Shown piece after piece: positions 8,583-16,945 of a stretch of DNA of 64,000 nt. The position numbers were made by a program, and so were the translations under genes. Under the pieces are notes generated by a model. The model was not told the DNA's origin, made no database searches, and worked only from the letters and a program-made list of their open reading frames with translations. The stretch comes from Burkholderia mayonis (GTDB lineage: Bacteria > Pseudomonadota > Gammaproteobacteria > Burkholderiales > Burkholderiaceae): positions 2,728,001-2,792,000 of the forward strand of contig NZ_CP013386.1 of the NCBI RefSeq assembly GCF_001523745.2, given 5' to 3'. The first letter of the stretch is position 1. Each line of letters opens with the position of its first letter.

Positions 8583-9683
8583 ATGCCAGATAATCGTTTT
8601 GCTCAGCTTCCAGTCAAATCCTATTTTGACGAAGACGTTTTAAAACTCGAGCGCGATCTGATCTTCGAAGTCTTTCCGCAGTACCTCGGACATGAGCAGT
8701 GGATCCCGCACGTCGGGGATTATTTAGTGCTCTCTCATGAAAACAACGGACGGATCATGGTTCATGCCGAAAATGGCATCAATTTACTGTCGAACGTTTG
8801 TCGACATCGTCAGGCCACCATACTGCAGGGGCGTGGGACCGCTTCTTACATAACGTGCCCATTGCATCAATGGACGTACGCCCCCAACGGAACCCTGCTC
8901 GGAGCGCCGCATTTCCCCGAGAATCCCTGCCTGAACCTGGAAAATTTCGCGACACAAAAATGGAACGGGATCATATACGAGGCGGCTCCGCATAACGTTG
9001 CGAGCGCGATGGCGTCTTTGCCATCAGAGATCGCCGAGATCATTGATTTCACTCGATATGTACCGGACAAATCGGAAAGCTATCGCGTGAATTACAACTG
9101 GAAAACGTTCCTCGAGTTTTACCTGGAAGACTACCATGTCGCGCCATTTCATCCTGGCCTCGGCAATTTCGTGACTTGCGACAATATCCAGTGGAAATTT
9201 GGCGAGTGGTATAGCGTGCAGATGGTCGGCATCAAAGACACACTGCGGAGGCCGGGAAACAGCGAGATCTATCGAAAGTGGCATCGCGCAGTACTGGATT
9301 ACTATGGATCGGATCTCCCGAACTATGGAGCAATATGGCTCTACATTTACCCGAATGTCATGATCGAGTGGTATCCTCTCGTGCTTGTGATATCAACGGT
9401 CTTCCCCAACGGCGCCGGACACAGCGTCAATAATGTCGAATTCTTCCATCCGGAAGAAATTATTCTGTTTGACACAGATTCGATCACGAGCGCCCGGATT
9501 GCCGCCGAAGCATATATTGAGACTGCAATTGAGGACAACCTGATCGGCGAGAGGATGCACGAAGGCCGGCGCGCACTTTGGGAACGTGGCGGCTGTGAGG
9601 TGGGGCCGTACCAAAGCCCTCTCGAAGATGGCATGCGTCATTTCCATGCGCTCTATCGATCCCAGATCGGCCAATATTTGTGA
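8583..9683 (+). CDS. Rieske non-haem iron oxygenase, alpha subunit
   Basis: 366 residues from ATG 8583; a start at 8526 would add 19 non-family residues. The N-terminal Rieske [2Fe-2S] site is complete: Cys73-x-His75 and Cys92-Pro-Leu-His95. The catalytic domain has the 2-His-1-carboxylate iron site: His185 and His190 in EDYHVAPFH, with Asp318 (in IEDN) as likely third ligand. The residue three before His185, where the bridging Asp of naphthalene dioxygenase sits, is Glu182; Glu there is known from quaternary-amine oxygenases such as CntA. Such enzymes hydroxylate or demethylate small substrates using electrons from a reductase, and none is encoded nearby. The gene is much less GC-rich than the chromosome and lies 10 bp before an SMR exporter. 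Confidence 0.88.
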   Translation: MPDNRFAQLPVKSYFDEDVLKLERDLIFEVFPQYLGHEQWIPHVGDYLVLSHENNGRIMVHAENGINLLSNVCRHRQATILQGRGTASYITCPLHQWTYAPNGTLLGAPHFPENPCLNLENFATQKWNGIIYEAAPHNVASAMASLPSEIAEIIDFTRYVPDKSESYRVNYNWKTFLEFYLEDYHVAPFHPGLGNFVTCDNIQWKFGEWYSVQMVGIKDTLRRPGNSEIYRKWHRAVLDYYGSDLPNYGAIWLYIYPNVMIEWYPLVLVISTVFPNGAGHSVNNVEFFHPEEIILFDTDSITSARIAAEAYIETAIEDNLIGERMHEGRRALWERGGCEVGPYQSPLEDGMRHFHALYRSQIGQYL

Positions 9684-9693
9684 GTCGATAATC

Positions 9694-10023
9694 ATGAGTC
9701 CGTGGATATTACTTTCACTGTCAATTCTTTCCGAAGTAGTCGGAACAGTATTTCTGAAGTGCTCGGATGGCTTAAGTCGCCCCTCGTATACAGTCGCGAT
9801 GGGGGTGTGCTACGTTGGCGCAATATGGCTGATGGGCATTGTTACAAAACAGCTTGAAATTGGAATTACTTATGCGATCTGGGCCGGTGCCGGCACAGCA
9901 ATCACTGCTTTGGTCGGCGTGATCGTATTCGATGAAGGTACGTCGCTTGCGAAGCTTTCGGGGATGGCCTTTATTGTGGCCGGCGTGGTGTTGTTAAACC
10001 TGAGCCAGCGAGCCGCGGCGTAA
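9694..10023 (+). CDS. Small multidrug resistance (SMR/EmrE-like) transporter
   Basis: 109 residues with four predicted transmembrane helices, the usual SMR size. The membrane-embedded glutamate required for proton-coupled cation exchange is Glu14 (LSLSILSEVVGTVFLK), and the ITYAIWAGAGTA motif of helix 3 is intact. SMR proteins work as antiparallel dimers exporting quaternary ammonium compounds, guanidinium or polyamines. ATG 9694 is 10 bp after the oxygenase stop, so the two are almost certainly co-transcribed. Low G+C like its neighbour. Whether it is of the multidrug or guanidinium subtype cannot be settled by eye. Confidence 0.92.
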   Translation: MSPWILLSLSILSEVVGTVFLKCSDGLSRPSYTVAMGVCYVGAIWLMGIVTKQLEIGITYAIWAGAGTAITALVGVIVFDEGTSLAKLSGMAFIVAGVVLLNLSQRAAA

Positions 10024-10208
10024 TGGTTGCCGGGACGGCTTCGCCCAGGCACGGCCGCAAGCCCTCTCCCCCTCCCGGACCGCATGCTCTCTCAGTCGGT
10101 TCGCGCGGTAGCCGCGCTGCCGCCAAATTGCGAACCCGGCGCGAAAGCCATCTGTCTCGGACTCAAAGAGGTTCATGTCTCGCCAAGACGTTGCAGGCAT
10201 TACGTGCC

Positions 10209-11027
10209 GGGGTATTGTCAGGTTGTAGGGTCGAGCGCGTAGGATGTGGTGATGAAGAAATCGAAATCGCTTTTATCACGGTCATCGTTTCCCGACCAGC
10301 GCTGTCAGTTGCGCGGTGCGCGGGCATTTTCGCTTCCAGTCGAGCTTGCGTGACATCGAGGGATTGCTCTTCGAGCGCGGCGTGATCGTGACGTACGAGA
10401 CGATCCGATGCTGGTGCGATAAATTCGGCGCGGACTTCGCACACCTGGTCAGAGCGGCGCGCCGCAAGCCGGGCAGCACATGGCACCTCGGCGAGATGTT
10501 CGTGACGCAGCGCGGCGAGCCATACGTGCTGTGGCGGGCGGTCGACGAGCGCGGTGCCGAGCTGGACATCTTGCGGCGCGACAAGGTTGCCGCCAAACGC
10601 TTCTTCAGGCGCGTTCTGCGCTCAAGTCCCGCGCCACGCAAGATCGTTACCGATCAGTTGCGCAGCTATCCGGCGGCAAGCGCGGAAATTCCTGAACCGG
10701 CGAGCGTGAAGCATGTGTTCGTCAAAGCGGCGGCCCGGCTATACAACCGGGCTGAGAACAGCCGCCAGCCGACGCGCGAACGCGACTGGCGCATGCGGGA
10801 TTTTCGCAACCCGAAACGCACACCGGCATTCCTCGGCTGCTTCGGTCCGATCCGACAGCACTTTGCCCTCGAGCGGCATCTGCCGCGCGCTTCACACTAT
10901 CGCAAACCGCTCGCAGCAAGGTTTGTGGCCCGGCGCGAATTCACCGAACTCGCCCGAAGTCCGTCGACAGGTTTCTGAACGATCGCCACACTTGCCGCAG
11001 TTCCGCCTGATTCTCTCCACGTTGACA
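10209..11027 (+). pseudogene. IS6-family insertion sequence with inactivated transposase (copy 2)
   Basis: About 820 bp, the size of IS6 elements. Ends carry related terminal repeats (GGTATTGTCA left; complement of GTTGACAACG right). The transposase starts at ATG 10252 but reads out of frame after an apparent extra T in CTTTTATCAC (10270–10279). The remaining frame then matches IS6 transposases to the stop at 10978. The first catalytic Asp, expected in WHLDEMF, is Gly (codon 10490–10492), and a few residues are missing in ILRRDKVAAKRF. The Asp in IVTDQLRSY and Glu in NRAENS remain. So the copy is doubly inactive. 10024–10208, just upstream, is GC-rich and shows no gene I recognise. Confidence 0.88.
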
Positions 11028-11480
11028 ACGCAGCGCAAAGGGCATCCGCGCGGGCTCGCGCCGCCCGACCTCGACGCGTACTGCGCGCTCCGGCATGTAA
11101 TCGTGTCGGGCGACGGCGGCGGCTTTCACGGCTTCATGGACGACCGCCTGCGCGCGCTGGGGCGCACGCGGTTCATCGCGGTGTCCGTGCAGCAGTACCA
11201 TCTCGCGCCACCCGTGCTCGAAGCAACCGGCTGCGTGTGTGCGCTGCCCGAGCGCTTCTTCATGTGCTTCGCCGACCGGCTCGATCTGCTGCCGCTGCCC
11301 GTCGCAGTCGGCGGCTTCACGCTCGCGGCCGCATGTCATCCGCGGCTTCAGGCCGGTCCCGCGCATCGCTGGCTGCGCGACGCGCTGTTCGCCGTCGTCC
11401 GGCGGCGCGCGGACGAGCCGGGACCGCAGCCGGAGTCCCAGCCGGGGGACGACGCGCGGGCGGCGGGGCCTCGAGCGTAG
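11028..11480 (+). pseudogene. LysR-type regulator, C-terminal fragment truncated by the IS
   Basis: Directly after the IS right end the frame reads about 150 residues typical of the effector-binding half of LysR-type regulators: a KGHPRGLAPPDLDAYC entry, HVIVSGDGGGFHGFMDDRL, then PPVLEATGCVCALPERFF and a C-terminal HRWLRDALFAVV helix. The winged-helix DNA-binding half is absent and is not found at the left edge of the island (around 7400–7466), so it was lost. No start codon or ribosome site precedes the fragment. It marks the insertion point of the IS/island. Confidence 0.8.
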
Positions 11481-11556
11481 CGCGTCAGTCGATGGATGCG
11501 CCGACGCCGGGCGAGCGACGGAGCGCCGAACATCCGCACATCGCCCCGTTCCCCAC

Positions 11557-11583
11557 TGTCACAAAAGCCCGGCCTGCCGCGTC
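11557..11583 (+). promoter_or_regulatory. ECF41-type promoter of the sigma factor gene
   Basis: TGTCACA at 11557–11563, 16 bases, then CGTC at 11580–11583, 42 bp before the sigma factor start. This is the promoter consensus reported for ECF41 sigma factors, which implies autoregulation. An identical arrangement precedes the next gene. Confidence 0.85.
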
Positions 11584-11625
11584 TTGTTGATTCCAACCGT
11601 CAGCCATTCAAGCCATCACACGAAC

Positions 11626-12519
11626 ATGACCGAAACATCCCGACCGAAGCCATCCGACGAACCGTTCACCGCGCTGCGCCCGCGGCTCTTCTCGATCGCG
11701 TACCGGATGCTCGGCACGCGCGCCGACGTCGAGGACGTGCTGCAGGACGCTTGGCTGCGCTGGCACCTGGCCGATCACGACGCGCTCGATTCGGCCGAGG
11801 CGTGGCTCGTCACCGTTGTCACCCGGCTGTCGATCGACAGGCTGCGCGCCGCGAAGGCGCAGCGCGACGCGTACGTAGGCTGGTGGCTGCCCGAGCCGCT
11901 CGTCGACGCCGACGAGCGCACGCCCGAGACCGCCGCCGAGTTTGCCGACGACCTGTCGGTTGCGCTGCTTTGGGTGCTCGAGCGGCTGTCGCCCGAGGAG
12001 CGCGCGGCGTTCCTGCTGCGTCAGGCGTTCGAACGCGACTACGCAGAGATCGCGCAGTTGCTCGACAAGAGCGAGGCCGCGTGCCGGCAACTCGTCCATC
12101 GCGCGTCGACGCGCGTCCAGCAGGCGCACCGGCGCTTCGACGTGTCGCGCGACCGGCACCGGCAGCTCGTCGAGCGCTTCGCGCGGGCCGCCGCGAGCGG
12201 CGAGCGCGGCGCGATCCAGGCGCTCCTCGCCGACGACGTCGAGCTCGTCGGCGACGGCGGCGGCAAGGTGCCGTCGTTTTTCAAGGTGCTGCGCGGCGCG
12301 CTCCGGATCGCGAATCTGTATTGGGCCGTCGGCAGGCGCAACGTCGGGCGGGTCGCGTATCGGCTCGCGCAGATCAACGGCGAGCCGGGCCTGCTGCGCT
12401 TCATCGACGGGCAGATCGAATCCGCGCAGGCGTTCGTCACCGACGGCGCGCGGATCATCGCGATCTACGCGGTGCGCAATCCGGACAAGCTCGCGCACAT
12501 TCCGACCGGCGACAAGTGA
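11626..12519 (+). CDS. ECF41-group RNA polymerase sigma factor with C-terminal SnoaL-like domain
   Basis: 297 residues from ATG 11626. Order: sigma region 2 (residues ~15–80, FSIAYRMLGTRADVEDVLQDAWLRW), linker with the ECF41 hallmark WLPEPL (87–92), sigma region 4 (~110–170), then a SnoaL/NTF2-like domain (~178–290) with DGGGK (210–214) and the C-terminal NPDKL motif (285–289). In this group the C-terminal domain modulates the activity of the sigma factor in place of a separate anti-sigma factor. The group is typically encoded beside a carboxymuconolactone decarboxylase, oxidoreductase or epimerase, and the former is the next gene here. Autoregulation is expected from the promoter at 11557. 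The inducing signal is unknown. Confidence 0.93.
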   Translation: MTETSRPKPSDEPFTALRPRLFSIAYRMLGTRADVEDVLQDAWLRWHLADHDALDSAEAWLVTVVTRLSIDRLRAAKAQRDAYVGWWLPEPLVDADERTPETAAEFADDLSVALLWVLERLSPEERAAFLLRQAFERDYAEIAQLLDKSEAACRQLVHRASTRVQQAHRRFDVSRDRHRQLVERFARAAASGERGAIQALLADDVELVGDGGGKVPSFFKVLRGALRIANLYWAVGRRNVGRVAYRLAQINGEPGLLRFIDGQIESAQAFVTDGARIIAIYAVRNPDKLAHIPTGDK

Positions 12520-12756
12520 ACGCGGCGATGGCGCGCGGCGCAATCGCGCTGGCGCGATGTCTCGCGTGACGCCCGCCCCGCCAAGACCGGACAGGGCTGC
12601 CCCGGCTCAGCCCAGCTCTCCTCAGCTCGATTCAGCTCGGTTCGTCTGGTACTGGATATGGTATGGCACAGCCCGAAGCCCATCCCATCGTCCGAACGGC
12701 CATCGATGCCGACCGCGTCGCACCACACTGCCCCGCGACGCCTCCTTGCAAAAATC

Positions 12757-12783
12757 TGTCACAAACGCGCGACGTGCCGCGTC
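12757..12783 (+). promoter_or_regulatory. ECF41-type promoter of the AhpD-like gene
   Basis: TGTCACA at 12757–12763, 16 bases, CGTC at 12780–12783, 51 bp before the start of the AhpD-like gene. Spacing and both boxes equal those upstream of the sigma gene, and the flanking GCCGCGTCTTGT is also shared. The rest of 12520–12834 holds no gene. Confidence 0.85.
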
Positions 12784-12834
12784 TTGTAGGCGAGGGCCGC
12801 ATCGAGCGGCCCCGCCTTCACGAGGAAACCGATC

Positions 12835-13287
12835 ATGGCACACGCCCCCCGCCTCCCGTACCCCAAGCTCGCATCGAAGTCGTTCAACGCGCTACTCCAT
12901 CTGTCCGAAACCGTGTGGAGCGGCGCGCTCGACAAGCGGCTCGTCGATCTCGTGTTCCTGCGCGTGTCGCAGATCAACGGCTGCGCGTACTGCATCGACA
13001 TGCACTGGCGCGATCTCGTGCGGCTCGGCGTCGACCAGCGGCACCTGAACGCCGTCGCCGGCTGGCGCGAAGCGCCATTCTTCGACGCGCGCGAGCGCGC
13101 CGCGCTGCAATGGGCGGAAAGCGTCGCGCGGATTCCGCACACGGACCCGAGCGACGCGGCGTTCGCGGAACTGCAGGCGCACTTCTCCGACGCCGAAATC
13201 GCGGAACTCGGCTTCGCGATCGCGACCATCAATGCGTGGAACCTGCTCAACGTCAGCTTCAGGAATCCGATTCCGGAAACGGTGTAA
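12835..13287 (+). CDS. Carboxymuconolactone decarboxylase / AhpD-like protein
   Basis: 150 residues from ATG 12835. All-helical CMD/AhpD fold with redox motif Cys50-Ala-Tyr-Cys53 and His57 (NGCAYCIDMHWRDL), matching the CxxC-x3-H signature of alkylhydroperoxidase AhpD-like proteins. It is therefore more likely a thiol peroxidase-type or redox protein than a true decarboxylase. It sits downstream of the ECF41 sigma factor with its own ECF41 promoter, the classic target gene of that sigma group. No oxidoreductase or epimerase partner is present. Confidence 0.92.
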   Translation: MAHAPRLPYPKLASKSFNALLHLSETVWSGALDKRLVDLVFLRVSQINGCAYCIDMHWRDLVRLGVDQRHLNAVAGWREAPFFDARERAALQWAESVARIPHTDPSDAAFAELQAHFSDAEIAELGFAIATINAWNLLNVSFRNPIPETV

Positions 13288-13301
13288 GGGAACGTCGGGC
13301 G

Positions 13302-13320
13302 GCCGGGCGTCGCGCCCGGC
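13302..13320 (+). terminator. Hairpin after the AhpD-like gene
   Basis: GCCGGGCG, 3-base loop, CGCCCGGC, starting 14 bp after the stop codon and followed by GCTCGTTTGG. The stem is strong but the T-tract is weak, so termination is only probable. The remaining 13321–13694 shows no gene. Confidence 0.45.
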
Positions 13321-13694
13321 GCTCGTTTGGCCGAGAGCCAACGCACGGCGCTCCAGCGTCGCCGACCGCCGGGCATCCCGGCCGTCGCGTCGTGCGGGCG
13401 GGCGGCCGGTTCGCGCCTCGCGGACGCAAGGAAATCGCCCGACGCGCGTCGGGGAACGGCTGAATCGTTCGCCATTCGCCATCGACCGTTCCCGCCCCAT
13501 CCGCTACCTGCCCCGCCGCCGCCCGCACGGGCGTACCATTCCGTTCAGACGTCCCGCATCGGCATCCGCCGCGCGCCGCCGTCGCCGTTTTCCCGGCACG
13601 TATTCCTCACAGGTTAAACTCTGTCCTCCCGCGATGCCCTCCGGGCGTCAGCCATCATCGACAGCCATGCCGCCCATGCGGCCTGCCCCAGTCC

Positions 13695-14681
13695 ATGGAG
13701 TATTTCTTGATGAGCGGCGGATTCCCGCATCCTGCCTTCCGTCTCCCCCGTCCCGTCGCCACTGCGGCTCCCGTCGTCCTCGCCACGCTCGCACTGTCCG
13801 GCTGTGCGCTGTTCCGCGCGCCGCAAGCGCCCGCGCCCGTCGTCGAAGCGGTCGCCGTGCCCGTCGAGCCGGCGAGCGAGCCCGTCGCGGCGCCCAAGCC
13901 GGCGAGCGCGCCCGAGCCCGCCGAAGCTGCGGCGCCGCCGAAGCCGCGCCGCGAGGCCGCGCCGCCGCGCAAGCCCGCGCGCGCCGCGCCGCCACTGCCG
14001 CCTCCCGCGCCTGCGCCCGCGCCGCTCGTCACGACGCGCGCGATCGAGCGCAGCCAAGTGCATGCACTCCTCGACAGCGAAGTGCGGCGCAGCGGCAAGG
14101 TGATCGGCCGCGCGGTCGACATGACGGCCGACGCGAGCGGCGCGCCGCGAGAAATGCTCGTGAACCTGCAAGGCTTCATGGGCGTCGGCGACCGCAAGGT
14201 CAGCTTCCCGTGGAAGCTGTTCCGCTTCATGCCGGGCGGCAGGCAGGAGCCGATCGTCCTCGACATGCCGGCCGCCACGCAACTGCCGCCCGCCGACCGT
14301 CCGAAGGCGGTGCCGCTGACGGGATCGACGCACGCGGGCGCCGCTCCCGGCCAGATGCGGATCATCGATGCCGACGTCGAGCGCCCGAACGGCGCGAAGG
14401 TCGGCCGCGTCGTCGACGTGCTGATCGGCCGCGACGCGCAGCCGCAGGCGGTCGTGCTCGACGTCGGCGGCCTCGTCGATCCGGACCGGCACACGATCGC
14501 CGCGAACTGGTCGGCGCTGCGCTTCGCGCCGAAGGACAAGTCGCTGCGCGCGCTCCTCGATCTGAACGAAGCGCAGTTGAAGGCGTCGCCGCCCTATGCG
14601 GGCGACAAGCCGATCCTCGCCGTCTCGCCCGCCGCGCCCGCAGCCGCGCCGGCCGCCGCTCAGGCAGGTGCGAAACGATGA
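13695..14681 (+). CDS. PRC-barrel-domain lipoprotein
   Basis: 328 residues from ATG 13695; ATG 13710 is an alternative. The signal peptide ends in a lipobox, Leu-Ser-Gly-Cys37. Residues ~40–115 are an Ala/Pro/Lys-rich spacer. Two related beta-barrel-like units follow (about 120–190 and 220–290): SGKVIGRAVDMTADASGAPREM and GAKVGRVVDVLIGRDAQPQAVV, the pattern of PRC-barrel domains. The tail is Ala/Pro-rich. It should be anchored in an envelope membrane with the barrels in the periplasm. Function is unknown. Its stop overlaps the next gene's start (ATGA), so it is co-translated with the MFS transporter. Confidence 0.8.
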   Translation: MEYFLMSGGFPHPAFRLPRPVATAAPVVLATLALSGCALFRAPQAPAPVVEAVAVPVEPASEPVAAPKPASAPEPAEAAAPPKPRREAAPPRKPARAAPPLPPPAPAPAPLVTTRAIERSQVHALLDSEVRRSGKVIGRAVDMTADASGAPREMLVNLQGFMGVGDRKVSFPWKLFRFMPGGRQEPIVLDMPAATQLPPADRPKAVPLTGSTHAGAAPGQMRIIDADVERPNGAKVGRVVDVLIGRDAQPQAVVLDVGGLVDPDRHTIAANWSALRFAPKDKSLRALLDLNEAQLKASPPYAGDKPILAVSPAAPAAAPAAAQAGAKR

Positions 14682-15946
14682 CGGTCCGGCATGCGGTCAG
14701 CGCGCGTAGCCTGCGCGCCCTCGACTGGCTCAACTTCTTCGTCGCAAACGTGCAAACGGGCTTCGGTCCGTTCATCGCGTCGTATCTGGCGTCGCACAAA
14801 TGGACGCAGGGCGAGATCGGCATGGTGCTGTCGATCGGCACGATCAGCGCGATGGTGAGCCAGGTGCCGGGCGGCGCGGCCGTCGACGCGCTGAGGAACA
14901 AGAAAGGCGCGGCCGCATGGGCGATCGCCGCGATCATCCTGTCCGCGGTGCTGCTCGCCGCGAGCCCGACCATCGTGCCGGTGATCGCGGCCGAGGTGTT
15001 CCACGGCTTCGCGAGCTGCATGCTCGTGCCGGCAATGGCGGCGATCTCGTTCGCGCTCGTCGGCCGCGAGAGCCTCGGCGGCCGGCTCGGCCGCAACGCG
15101 CGCTGGGCGTCGCTCGGCAGCGCAGTCGCGGCGGGTCTGATGGGGCTCACGGGCGAGTACTTCTCCGCGCGCGCGGTGTTCTGGCTGACGGCCGCGCTCG
15201 CGCTGCCCGCGCTCGTCGCGCTCGCGATGATCGAGCCGACCCACCACCACCATCACGCGACGCCGCGCGCACCCGCCGCGCGCGACGACGCCGACGAAGA
15301 CGAAGACGAAGAGCGCGAGACACTGCGCGAGCTGCTGCGCGACCGGCGGATGCTGATCTTCGCCGCGTGCGTCGTGCTGTTCCACCTGTCGAACGCGGCA
15401 ATGCTCAACCTCGCGGCGGGCGAAGTCACGGCGGGCATGGGCGAGAACGTCCAGCTCGTGATCGCCGCGTGCATCATCGTCCCGCAAGCGATCGTCGCGA
15501 TGCTGTCGCCGTGGGTCGGCCGCTCCGCGCAGCGCTGGGGACGCCGGCCGATCCTGCTGCTCGGCTTCGCCGCGCTGCCGCTGCGCGCGCTCTTGTTCGC
15601 CGGCGTGTCGAGCCCTTACCTGCTCGTGCCGGTGCAGATGCTCGACGGCATCAGCGCCGCCGTGTTCGGCGTGATGCTGCCGCTCATCGCCGCCGACGTC
15701 GCGGGCGGCAAGGGCCGCTACAACCTGTGCATCGGGCTCTTCGGGCTCGCGGCGGGCATCGGCGCGACGCTCAGCACCGCGGTCGCGGGCTTCGCCGCCG
15801 ATCACTTCGGCAACGCCACGAGCTTCTTCGGGCTTGCCACCGCGGGCGCGCTCGCGACGCTGCTCGTCTGGTTCGCGATGCCCGAGACGCGCGACGCGGC
15901 GCTCGTCGAAGACGCGCAGCGTTCGAGCGCCGAGCCGGCGCGGTGA
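14678..15946 (+). CDS. MFS transporter with His-rich/acidic central loop
   Basis: 422 residues, about 12 predicted helices in two halves, with the MFS-type loop GGAAVDALRNKKG after helix 2 and a related VGRSAQRWGRRP in the second half. The central cytoplasmic loop holds five consecutive His (189–193) and an Asp/Glu run (203–213), suggesting metal or proton sensing. ATG 14678 overlaps the stop of the lipoprotein gene. Substrate cannot be told; it resembles drug/metabolite exporters rather than sugar importers. Confidence 0.85.
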   Translation: MTVRHAVSARSLRALDWLNFFVANVQTGFGPFIASYLASHKWTQGEIGMVLSIGTISAMVSQVPGGAAVDALRNKKGAAAWAIAAIILSAVLLAASPTIVPVIAAEVFHGFASCMLVPAMAAISFALVGRESLGGRLGRNARWASLGSAVAAGLMGLTGEYFSARAVFWLTAALALPALVALAMIEPTHHHHHATPRAPAARDDADEDEDEERETLRELLRDRRMLIFAACVVLFHLSNAAMLNLAAGEVTAGMGENVQLVIAACIIVPQAIVAMLSPWVGRSAQRWGRRPILLLGFAALPLRALLFAGVSSPYLLVPVQMLDGISAAVFGVMLPLIAADVAGGKGRYNLCIGLFGLAAGIGATLSTAVAGFAADHFGNATSFFGLATAGALATLLVWFAMPETRDAALVEDAQRSSAEPAR

Positions 15947-16154
15947 CTGGCGCGCAACGGCACACGGCACGGTCACGGTTGATGCGGCGGCGATGCGCGC
16001 AGCCGCCCGCCGCGGTCTCCGTTCGCCGCCGTCGGTGCACCGGCACCGTCTCGAAACGCAGACGGCGGGAAGCGATGGGCGCTACGCACCGCCTCCTTCG
16101 CCTTTTGTCTGCCCGGCATCCCCCCTTCTATTTCCCGATCCTCGCCTGAACGAG

Positions 16155-16712
16155 ATGGAAACGATCAAAGCTTTCAACGACGCACGTCGGCAAATCCAGC
16201 AGTCGGTGCTCGACCTGTTCAAGGGCCTGTCGCTCAAGGAGCGCCTGATGCAGGGCGTGCTGATGGCCGTGCAGGCCGCAGGCGGCGCGTGTCTCGCGTA
16301 CGGCATCGGCCGCGCGCTGCACACCGAGCAGGCCGTATGGGCAGCGATCACAGCGATCGCGGTCACGCAGCACAACTACGCGGACACGATCAATCTGTCG
16401 CGCGACCAGTTCATCGGCGCGATGGTGGGCGGCCTGATCGGCTTCGCGGCCGCGGCGACGGGCTCCGGCCACGTCGTCACGTACGCGGTCACGATCGTGA
16501 TCGCGATCATCTGCTGCTGGTGCCTGAACGTCGGCAGCGCGGCGCGGCTCGGCGCGATCACCGCGACGATCGTGCTGCTGTTTCCGGGCGAAGGGCCGCT
16601 GTGGGACATCCCGCTCGTGCGGCTCGGCGAGGTGACGCTCGGCACCGCGTGCGCGATGGCGGTCGGCTGGACGATGTCGCAGATCGAGCGGCGCTGGTTT
16701 GCCAAGGGCTGA
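16155..16712 (+). CDS. Small FUSC-type membrane protein
   Basis: 185 residues from ATG 16155. A short amphipathic N-terminus (LFKGLSLKERLMQGVLMAVQ) is followed by about five hydrophobic helices. The motif TEQAVWAAITAIAVTQHNYADT fits the FUSC / aromatic acid exporter family, which has 'W..i..a.v.q' in its N-terminal membrane module. At this size it contains only the membrane module, without the cytoplasmic domain of full-length FusC/AaeB. It may act as a homo-oligomer. It stands alone on the + strand; 16713–16945 contains nothing I can support. Confidence 0.75.
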   Translation: METIKAFNDARRQIQQSVLDLFKGLSLKERLMQGVLMAVQAAGGACLAYGIGRALHTEQAVWAAITAIAVTQHNYADTINLSRDQFIGAMVGGLIGFAAAATGSGHVVTYAVTIVIAIICCWCLNVGSAARLGAITATIVLLFPGEGPLWDIPLVRLGEVTLGTACAMAVGWTMSQIERRWFAKG

Positions 16713-16945
16713 CGTCGCTGCAGGAGCAGGACAGCAGGCGGCGGAGCGCGGAAATGGAGGAACGGCGACGGGCGGCGACGCATCCATCGCGTCCGGACCG
16801 ATGGGCGGACGCCCCGCGCCGCCACGGGCCGAGGCCGCAGCGCCCGCCCCGAATCGCCCGGAAACGGATAGCCGGCACCCGCTCCGCCCCATGCCATCGT
16901 GGAGCGGACGGCAGACAGCGGGCAGCGTGCCGCGCGTCGACCGGC

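Noticed and set aside
8117-8593. 158-codon open frame upstream of the Rieske gene
   Set aside because: No ribosome site, no domain, Cys/Ser/Arg-rich composition, and overlaps the oxygenase start; an opposite-strand frame of similar length exists there. Treated as non-coding.
10024-10208. Possible second mobile-element remnant between the SMR gene and the IS
   Set aside because: The stretch is GC-rich and unlike the island, but I could not match it to any transposase, intron or terminal repeat.
15253-15311. His run and acidic run as a cloning tag
   Set aside because: They lie in the central loop of a transporter in natural context and codon use; not a terminal tag.
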